Assembly: GCA_026225945.1 (NCBI GenBank)
Contig: JAMJFZ010002500.1
Coordinates: 496,001 to 560,000 of the forward strand
Source of the DNA: Cricetomys ansorgei
Lineage: Eukaryota; Chordata; Mammalia; Rodentia; Nesomyidae
DNA length: 64,000 nucleotides
Reading direction: 5' to 3'
Of the stretch, positions 55,897-64,000 are shown piece after piece. The stretch's first letter is position 1. Each line of letters opens with the position of its first letter. The notes beneath the pieces are model-generated. The model worked only from the letters and a program-made list of their open reading frames with translations. It searched no databases and was not told the DNA's origin. A program made the translations under genes and the position numbers.

Positions 55897-56118
55897 TCAG
55901 AAGATGAAGTGATTGGGTACCACACACCATGCTAGATTCCATCGTTAGGCTGTCAGAAGATGAAGTGGTTGGGTACCACACGCCATGCTAGATTCCATCG
56001 TTAGGCTGTCAGAAGATGAAGTGGTTGGGTACCGCACACCATGCTAGATTCCATCGTTAGGCTGTCAGAAGATGAAGTGGTTGTGTATCACACACCATGC
56101 TAGATTCCATCTTTAGGC
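55897..56118 (+). repeat. 56-bp tandem repeat, four units
   Basis: Units start at 55897, 55953, 56009 and 56065 with TCAGAAGATGAAGTGGTTG. Each contains CCATGCTAGATTCCATCGTT. Identity between units is high, with only single-base differences. Confidence 0.95.
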
Positions 56119-56119
56119 C

Positions 56120-56635
56120 AGCTCCTTCAGTAATGCTACCACAGCTGGCTCAGAGTCTTGTTCTTCAAGAGTTTCACCCTGTGCTTATCACAGGAATTTG
56201 ACATGAAAATTTGCTCTTACACAGTGGCAGTGGCAGTCTTCTGCCTGAATTAAACCAACGAACTTCTCTATACTCAGTATGTGTGCATCATTGATTAGCA
56301 TTCTTCAGCATGTCTGTTTAAATTCTATTGGAGGTGGGGTGGCTTTCTGACAGCTGTCAGTCATGTATACAGAGACAGCAGATAGCCAGAAGCCCAGGCC
56401 TATTCAGCCGCATGAAAGATAGCCAAGGTGTGGGCTTGCTTGTGCTTTGTCTGATCCTTCTTCCTTGTATACACTTAACAGGCTGGCTTTCCCATAGATA
56501 GAAGCACAGACAGAACACATCTTAAAGCAAGTGCCAAAGGAGGAATGTATTCAAACAATCTGTGGTCTTGGGGCATATATTGGGAGTTGAGTCAAAAAAG
56601 TTCAGTGAGTAGAGGCAGTAAGAAAAGATAGAGAG
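56120..56635. other. Intergenic, no recognisable feature
   Basis: No repeat or exon seen. Confidence 0.45.
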
Positions 56636-56639
56636 GGGA

Positions 56640-56855
56640 AAGATGGCTCAGTGGTTAAGAGCACTTGCTGCTCTTCCAGAGGACCCAGGTTCAGTTCTTA
56701 GCACTCATGTCAGATGGCTCACAACAGCATAAAATTCCTATTCCAAGGTGATCTAAGATTCTTCTCTGACTTCCACAGGTACTGCATGCGTGTGGTGCAC
56801 ACACATACATGCAAGCAAAATGCTCATACACATAAAATAAAGTAAAGCTAAAAAT
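56640..56855 (+). repeat. B2 SINE
   Basis: GAAAGATGGCTCAGTGGTTA, AGAGCACTTGCTGCTCTTCC and GACTTCCACAGGTACTGCAT. Confidence 0.85.
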
Positions 56856-56908
56856 GACAGAGTAATGACAGTCCAGATGAGTACCAAAGATGCTACCATT
56901 GATTTTTC

Positions 56909-56956
<48 letters not shown>
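56909..56956 (+). repeat. (AAT)n microsatellite
   Basis: About 16 pure units. Confidence 0.95.
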
Positions 56957-56957
<1 letters not shown>

Positions 56958-57609
56958 TATTGGAGGATGCATGTGGAGATCATAGGACTACTTTGCAGAG
57001 TTGGTTCTCTCTTTTGACTTTTTAATGAGTTCTGGGGATCAAACTCTCTAGGCTGTGCAGCAAAGACATCTTGCCAACACTATCATTGATCTATTCTGGT
57101 CTTTGAAGTGTCATGGGCTGTGTAGGTCTTGAGAGCAATAGAAACTCTAAGGCCCAGGCTTTTTGAAAGATGGTGTTCTGGAGTGTGCTGAGTGCACCAC
57201 CATCATACCATGTGTCTGTTGAGCTCTTGTAGTAATGCCTCACTAAGACTATGACCCGTACAAGTAACTAATGAACAGTTTAGTAAGCTCTTGAGTATGA
57301 AGCATAGTCTGAATGCCTCGGAGTACCCATGTACCTACCATAGGGCACAGCGGTGTGGATTTCAAGGCCATATGCAGGAAAGCTGATGCACAACGTTAAA
57401 GGACAGAGCGAGATGCATGAGACAGGAGTATATACTACAGTAACATGAGCGTAAGTCACACACAGGTAGGAGTAATGTAAGTTCATCTATAGGTAGGGGT
57501 CAGGTTGCAGCCAAAATTTGGGTGGCTTTGTCTGTTCCTATTCCAGCCTGATAACAAGGAGGGAGTTCTTTTGGGTAAATACAGGTATCTTATATGACAG
57601 AGACATTTT

Positions 57610-58140
57610 AAGCATTTTTTTTTTTCTGGAGACAGAGTCATACTATGTATCATAAGCTGGCTTCAAACATGTGATCCTTCTGCCTCAGCTCCCATATAGA
57701 GATTACAAGCCTATGACACTATGGTTTAAACATTTTAAAGATCTATCAAAATAGATGCTGCAGAGATGGCTCAGTTGGTAAAGTGCCTGCTACTCAAGCA
57801 TGAAGACCTGAATTTGGATTCCCACCATCCATTTAAAAAGCTGGGTGTGTCAATACACATGTATAATCCCACTGCTGGGACAGGAAGAGAGGAGATGGGA
57901 GAAGATAAGAGGGGAGAGGGGAGAGGAAAGGAAAGGGAGAGGAGAGAGAAGAAGGGAGAAGGGAGAGGGGAGAAATGGGAAAGAGTGGAAAAGAAAGAGG
58001 TGAAATGGGAAGGGCAAGACAGATGTGTCCTTGGATATCATTAGCCAGTCAACCTAATCAAATTGGTGAGCCCCTGCTGGTGCCTGCAGATACCCCAAAA
58101 CAAGCACACACAGATACACATAATTAAAAATGAAATAAAT
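57610..58140 (+). repeat. B1-like (minus), B3-type SINE with a polypurine block
   Basis: 57620-57730 is a decayed inverted B1. 57755-57870 is a B3 (GCAGAGATGGCTCAGTTGGT). 57880-58015 is nearly pure purine (GGGAGA and GGAAAG units). SINE tail 58070-58140. Confidence 0.7.
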
Positions 58141-58199
58141 AATTACAAAGAATTATCAAAACACTAATTCATAAGTACTTTTTTTTTTTAATCAAGCAA

Positions 58200-58780
58200 T
58201 ACAAAGAAGTATTCAATAAAAAAGTCTCCTCAATCTAAGATTCTTGGTTCTTTCCCTGGAGGCAGCCTCTAATTTTGCGTTTCCATTTAGAACTTTGCCA
58301 GGCCTACATAAGATATAGACTTACATTTTTCTAATCCATCTGGTAGCATACAATATATACTGTTCTGGACTTTGTTCTTTATACTCAACAATGTAATATA
58401 GATGTTTGTCTTTGTCTTTATTTTCTTTAAAAGTTTGTCTCTGCTTAGGATTACTGTCATGTATTTAACCAGAGTCTTACTAAATGTCTACTTAGGTTAT
58501 TTCCTAATTTCTATTTTTAATAATATTAGAGTGAGGATTGTTTCACATACACCTGTACTCCCACATATGAAACTACCTGTTGGATTTATTTTTGGTGACT
58601 ATTTAGAGGATGGTGTGAAGTATCATCAGTCCTGGTCTTTTTCAACAATTTTTACCAGAAGAAACTATGTGAATAGTCTTTTGGGAGTGCCTTGTTCTGG
58701 AATGTTCTGTATCCACCACTATCATAACCATGTGTCTGATCGCTGAGCTTTTGTCATGACATTACAGAAAGACAGCGATA
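58200..58780. other. Intergenic, possible old L1 remnant
   Basis: 58280-58560 (GGTAGCATACAATATATACT, CTTTATACTCAACAATG) faintly resembles an old inverted L1 end. Weak. Confidence 0.3.
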
Positions 58781-58802
58781 CAGGCAATGAGCCAACAATC
58801 TG

Positions 58803-59192
58803 GCTGTCATAGTCAGTGTTCCAGTGCTGTGAAGAGACACCGTGACAAAGGCAACTCTTAGAAGAGAAAGCATTTAGCTGGGCCTTGCTTACAGTTTCAG
58901 AGGTTTAGTCCATTATCATCATGGTGAGGAGGCATGTAGGCAAACATGGTGTTAGAGAAGTAGCTGAGAATTCTACATCTGGATCCATAGGCAGCAAAAA
59001 GAGAAAGCCACTGGGCCTGGCTTGGGCTTTTGAAACATCAAAGCCCATCCCCAGTGACGCACTTCCTCTAAGAAGGCCACCTCTACTTCAACAAGACCAC
59101 ATCTCCTACTCCTTATCAAGTAGTGCCACTCCCCAACGACTAAGAATTCAGTATATGAGCCTATGGGGGCTATTTTTATTCAAACCACCACA
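58803..59192 (-). repeat. ORR1-type MaLR LTR, inverted
   Basis: The minus strand starts TGTGGTGGTTTGAATAAAAA and CCCCATAGGCTCATATACTG; the plus strand has GTGCTGTGAAGAGACACCGT and GTTTCAGAGGTTTAGTCCAT. Typical of rodent ORR1 LTRs. Confidence 0.75.
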
Positions 59193-59194
59193 CT

Positions 59195-61030
59195 GGCAAT
59201 AGTTAATCTCCCTCTGAGATAGAGCTCTGCCAGAATCCCTGGGCATACTATGTACACAATGCAGGGCATGGAAGCCATGTGGATCCAAGGCCATGTACAG
59301 GAGAACATTCTCCATATGGTCTTAGTTCAGAGGAAGAATGTGCAGGCTACATAGAAACAAAGCAAGGTTGTCCAAAACCTGTGGGCACCAAGGAGCCTCT
59401 TCCTGACCTACAAATGGGCTTACGAGGCCATGGGGATAGAAGAAGAGGAAAGGGTCAAATCTAGGCAAGTCTGGGACAGTTTGGGAAATCCAGATGTGTT
59501 CTCTTTGCAGAAACAGCAGGGTTTATGAGATCTGTTTCTCTCCAAATCCTCTTCCTAGGAGAGAGCTAGCAGCTACTTTTCACTTCAGGTGAAATTTTCA
59601 CTAGTAGGGGTTGCAGGAGGCTCAGCATCCTGCTGTGGTGTTGGCATCATCTAGATGAGTCAAAAAGAACAAACAAGAAGAAGGTTAGCCAAGTGTTAGA
59701 GAATCCAGCTCTCCTCAGTTTGTGACGGTGAGTGGCAGGGAGGTAAGGCCAGGACAAGGGCGGTCCATCTCATAATCAATGGGCAGGCTCTCTGCAGGTG
59801 TGGACTAGACAGCACAGTGCAGCAAATCTAGGAGTTTACAAATGATAGTAAAGTGCCTTGTATTTCAGATGCTACCACTGAGTGATCCTGGTCTCTGCCC
59901 TTAACTGGAGAAAATAGACAAACATTTTCATAATAATTCAGATTATAAGAGGTTAGGTTCCAATTAGACTTTAGACCTTCTGAGTCCAAGGGTTCTAACA
60001 ATCTCTTTGTCTTCTGGGGAATATATAGCAAATAATCCACAGAGAAGATGAAACTTGAACTGATTTTTTTCTTGGTGGTGCTAGATGTCAAAATACTGTC
60101 CAGGCATGTGTGTTAGAAAGTGATTGAAATAGGTTTGAAGCTCCTGCTGAAAAGCCCATGGCCTTGGACCTAGGACTAGAACTCCGAGTCCTGAAAATTC
60201 TGAAGACAAGTGATAAATTCAAGAACACTCCTGATGACATAGTGCTGTGTAGAACTGTATGTGGTAGCTTATAGCTACTTTAAAACTTAGATCAAAGACT
60301 GTTCAATATTCATGGCTTTACATTTGAATGGTTTGACCCAAAGACCTAGACTGGAAGAAAGCAGCTCTGAAATGTAGTAAATTATACAGATTAGTTCTCA
60401 AGGCCAACAGGGAAATCCCTGAGCATAAACCATGGGCTTGACATCAAGAGGAGTCTAACTAACCTGCTTATCTGAACAGGTGTTTACTGAGTCCATTCTA
60501 TCATCTCTTTTCCTCCTCCTCCTTGACAGGATCAAGCCCAGGTTGGCCTAGAACTGACAATCCTCCTGCTTCAGTCACTCAAGAATATGCCACTATGCCT
60601 GTCATAGTATCCATATTTTAAAGTCCAGTTAAATTTTCTTCTCCTGAAGTCTTCTCTGCTCTATCCCTCAGGGCAGTGACTCCTGCTACTCCTAGCATCA
60701 GCAAAACCCTTGGAATTCCTCAATTTATTAAGTAATCATGCAGTGTCTTTTCTCTTTCACCACTGACCGATTCAATGCTAACCTCCTCTATCAAAAGACA
60801 GATAAAATTACCAATCCTTAGGGTCAGGATGCTGCCACAAACACATCTGAATCCTAATAGCACCCAGCCTAATTGTGAATAAAATATACATTATATTCAT
60901 TCAATATACATTACTGATTCATTAATTACAAATAAGTAGCATGTTTGAAAAGTTTTAGAATTTTAAAATTGTTATTGAATGTTTTACAGGAGAGTGGGTG
61001 AAATTTGGGAATAGATTCAAAAGCAAAAGT
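59195..61030. other. Intergenic, no recognisable feature
   Basis: A B1-like inverted fragment at 60525-60605. Otherwise nothing recognised on either strand. Confidence 0.45.
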
Positions 61031-61037
61031 GTTAGAG

Positions 61038-61215
61038 TCGGGGCTGGAGAGATGGCTCAGCGGTTAAGAGCACTGGCTGCTTTTCCAGAGGATCCAGGAT
61101 CAGTTCCCAGCACCCACATAGCAGCTCACAGCTGTCTGTAACTCCAGTTCCAGGGGATCTGACACCCTCACATCAATGCACATAAAATAAAATTAAATAA
61201 ATTATTTTTGAAAAG
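61038..61215 (+). repeat. B2 SINE, nearly intact
   Basis: GGGGCTGGAGAGATGGCTCA, GCGGTTAAGAGCACTGGCTG and CACATCAATGCACATAAAAT. The best-preserved B2 in the window. Confidence 0.95.
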
Positions 61216-62279
61216 TGTTAGAGGACTGAATGTATTTAGGAAAATGAGGATGGAATAGTCAGCCAGATTCAGAGCAAGATAATTGTTAAGGAGATAAATA
61301 TAAAACTAGCATACAAAAGTCAGAAGCTTTTCTACATAGCAGTGACAAACATGCTGAAAAAGAAATTAGGAGAAAAATGCCATTCACAATTGCTACAACA
61401 TAAAATGAAACACACAGGCCCAGACAAAACAAAAGAAAACCTTGGAATAAAGCTAGCCAAGGAAGTGAAAGATATCTACGATGAAAATTTAACACCAAAG
61501 AAAGAAATTGAAGACACTAGAAGATGGATAGACCTTCTATTCTCATGGATTGGAAGAATTAATATTGTGAAAATGGCCATTCTGCCAATAGCAATCTGAA
61601 GATTCAATGCAATATTCATCAAACTTCAATACAAAATTCACAAAAAAATGTTAAAGTTCACACGCAGCACAAAAACAGCCAAAGTCGTCTGAAACAAAAA
61701 GAATAATGCCTAGGTATCACAATACCTGATTTCAAGTTATAGAACAGCCACAAAGGGACAAGAATAGCACGACACTGGCACAAAACAGACGGAAGAGGGA
61801 CCCTGTGTAAAGTCACTTAGCTACAGCCACCGATTTTGACAAAGGTACCCAAAACACACGCTGGCAAAAAGAGAATCTCTTCAGCAAATAGTGGTGGTGA
61901 ACTGGATGTCCACATGAGAAGGGTGAAACTAGATTCCTGTTTCTCATTCTGCACAAAAATCGACCCAAATGGATCAAAGACCTTAATTTAAGACCTGAGA
62001 CTTTGAAACTTCTAGAGAAAAAAAATCAGAGAAACAATTCAAGATGTAGACAGAGGTCGGAGGTGGGAGTGTGGGGGAATCTGGGGTAGATTTAGGGGAG
62101 ATGGAGGAGCTGGGAGGAATACAAGGAGGGGAGGAAGGGGGTCAGGATGTTATTATATGAGAGAAGATAAATAATTAAATAAATAAGTAAATGAATAAAA
62201 AAATGCATCAAAAAAGCTTTACTGTATATAAAAAAAGACTCTTTGTTCAGGTTGCCCTAGATTATACAAAGAATTGAAA

Positions 62280-62281
<2 letters not shown>

Positions 62282-62328
<47 letters not shown>
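62282..62328 (+). repeat. (CA)n microsatellite inside the L1
   Basis: About 23 CA units. Confidence 0.95.
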
Positions 62329-62604
62329 ATAAAACCCAATTGATAAATAGGCTAATGAAATGAACAGGAAATCCCCCCTCCAAAAAATACGAAGAGCCTA
62401 TAAACATATTAAAATGTCCAACCTCACTAATCATCAGTGAAATGAAAATAGTAGACTGAGATTCCAACTCACCTAGTCAGAATGGCAGCCATCAGGAAAA
62501 CAAATGACAAATGCTTCTGAGGATGCATACAAAGCGAACCATTGTACACTGCTGGTGGGATTGTAAACTAACCTGTTCACGACGGAAGTCAGTATTGAGA
62601 TGTC

Positions 62605-62815
62605 TGGAGTGAATGTTCAGCAGTGAAGAGCACTGACTGCTCTTGCAGAGGACCTGGGTTTGATATCCAGCACCTACAATGGCAGCTTACAACGGTCTGT
62701 AACTCCAGTCCCAGGAATCTCACGCCCTCTTCTGGCTGTTGTGGGCACTGTATGCATAAGGTGCTCAAAAATACATGTAGACAAAATACGAACACTCATA
62801 CATTTCTTTAAATTA
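62605..62815 (+). repeat. B2-type SINE inserted in the L1
   Basis: AGTGAAGAGCACTGACTGCT, CTTGCAGAGGACCTGGGTTT and ACTCCAGTCCCAGGAATCTC. Confidence 0.85.
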
Positions 62816-64000
62816 AACAGCAACAACAGCACAACGCTACAGTGTAGCAGGTAGCTACTGTGTTTTCCCCTCTATCTCAGCAAAGAGAAAGAAAGGATGG
62901 AAAGTAAGAAAGAAATCTTCACTGTCCTTGTAGGTGACCATGATAGAGAAAGGAAGAAAAATTCACAGCCCTTTGTGGCTGTCCAAAGCTTGGAGAACAG
63001 GAACTGACAGTGAGCTGGAACCATGTCTAAGCTCAACACCCTCAAACTAAATTTCTCCAACTTCTTTTCTCTAAGCAATAAAAAACAAACAACAAACCAA
63101 CCCACCAATGACCAATAAACCAACAAGAACCCAACCAACCCCGGCTCTCTGGCTTTCAACCCTTATATCCTCTAAGCAAAAGTTCCCAGAAGTCCAAGTG
63201 GCACATAATCACAAGGACAAGCCATACATGGCAAAACCGCTGTATGTAACCAAATTATAGCCACCAGCAATGAACAGTCCAATCAAACTCATTTTCATCC
63301 GTGCCTGGGATGGGAACAAAAACATAGTCCAAACACCATTTTGTACCTTTTTAAAGAAACCAAAATATCAAAAACTCTCTCCAAGTATCCCACTACACTA
63401 CAGTAGATCTACAATGTGTAACCAGCCATCCAACCACTGGGTATTCACCCACAGGACACCAAATCAATGCATCACAGAGATCTATTTTTGTTTGTTGCTG
63501 TACTACTCACAGCAGCTTAATTATAGAAACAGCCATGTGTCCAACAAGAGAGGATGGCCAATAAAGCGTGGTATATTTATATGCTGTGTATGTTTTTTAA
63601 CAAATATGAATGAAGTCGTGCTGTCTGCAGGAAAATGGATGCAAGTGGAGATAAATTAGGTGAATTAAGGCAGTCTCGGAAAAGACAAATATCATATGTT
63701 TTCTCTCATTTTAGTTACTAGATTTTATACATTAGTAGATACACAAAATCATGTATGTATGTATGACATGAAAGTGGAAGTAAAGCTGTCCAGGGGAACC
63801 TAAGGGTCTGTTGGACGATGAGGAGTAAGAAAAGGGGAGTGGCTACTAGGAGAAATAGGTTCAGCTTATGATGTATGCTTGCATGGAAATTTAAAAAAAA
63901 TGTAAATGCTTGTGGTTTTCAGTACTGGAATTTTCAATTATCATCGAGTTGACTGGAGGCAAATTAACCTCTCTGATTCAGCTTCTTCTGCTTTCAAACG

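Larger units (their letters stand above)
61290..63905 (+). mobile_element. Old L1: ORF2 3' half and 3'UTR, broken and nested
   Basis: 61290-62040 encodes reverse-transcriptase-type L1 ORF2 C-terminal sequence with stops and frameshifts ([33 protein letters not shown]). 62040-62175 looks like the purine-rich 3' end of another L1. 62340-62600 resumes ORF2 (CCTCACTAATCATCAGTGAA, TACACTGCTGGTGGGATTGT). A B2-like SINE interrupts at 62605-62810. 63440-63905 is the ORF2 end and 3'UTR. No working protein is possible. Confidence 0.7.

Noticed and set aside
61342..61599. 85-codon frame similar to reverse transcriptase
   Set aside because: Part of a broken L1 ORF2, not a host gene.

Overview
The window looks like nuclear DNA of a muroid rodent. 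It is full of B1, B2, B3 and B4/ID-type SINEs, rodent MaLR LTRs, L1 3' ends and long microsatellites, and its only convincing coding sequence is split into short exons with GT..AG borders. Both genes are clear orthologues of known mammalian genes but differ from the mouse proteins as I remember them at many positions. The source is therefore a muroid other than house mouse; a cricetid (hamster, vole or deer mouse) is my guess, not something the sequence proves.

Layout. (1) About 0.8-11.2 kb, minus strand: an intelectin gene (Itln1-like, omentin, X-type lectin). It has a TATA box at 11254-11260, a 5'UTR exon, and seven coding exons whose phases all agree, giving 309 aa. (2) 11.3-29.8 kb: about 18.6 kb of intergenic DNA made of SINEs, LTRs, a GT-rich VNTR and a 1.2-kb composite retroposon flanked by a 16-bp direct repeat. 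(3) 29.9-54.4 kb, plus strand: Cd244 (2B4, SLAMF4). Nine coding exons, all in phase, give a 369-aa type I receptor with a signal peptide, IgV and IgC2 domains, a transmembrane helix and four tyrosine switch motifs. Intron 1 is 13.8 kb and holds a MaLR element, L1 ends and a 24-bp minisatellite. (4) 54.4-64 kb: the Cd244 3' side and intergenic DNA, with a 56-bp tandem repeat, an ORR1-type LTR and a nested old L1.

The two genes are divergent, as expected for the Itln/SLAM-family gene cluster of mammals. Their products act in different settings: intelectin is a secreted, calcium-dependent lectin for microbial glycans, and CD244 is an NK/T-cell receptor for CD48. Nothing here suggests that they are co-regulated.

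Points worth a second look: the intelectin has Ala where human ITLN1 has the calcium/glycan-site His263; Cd244 has three extra extracellular cysteines and an in-frame relic of the mouse-type cytoplasmic insert; a VNTR-antisense LTR-L1 tail composite at 25.6-26.8 kb is built like an SVA element; and an LTR-like family occurs five times in 64 kb. No microbial-type system, CRISPR array or operon is present. Repeat boundaries are estimates by eye, and family names come from recall without a repeat library.
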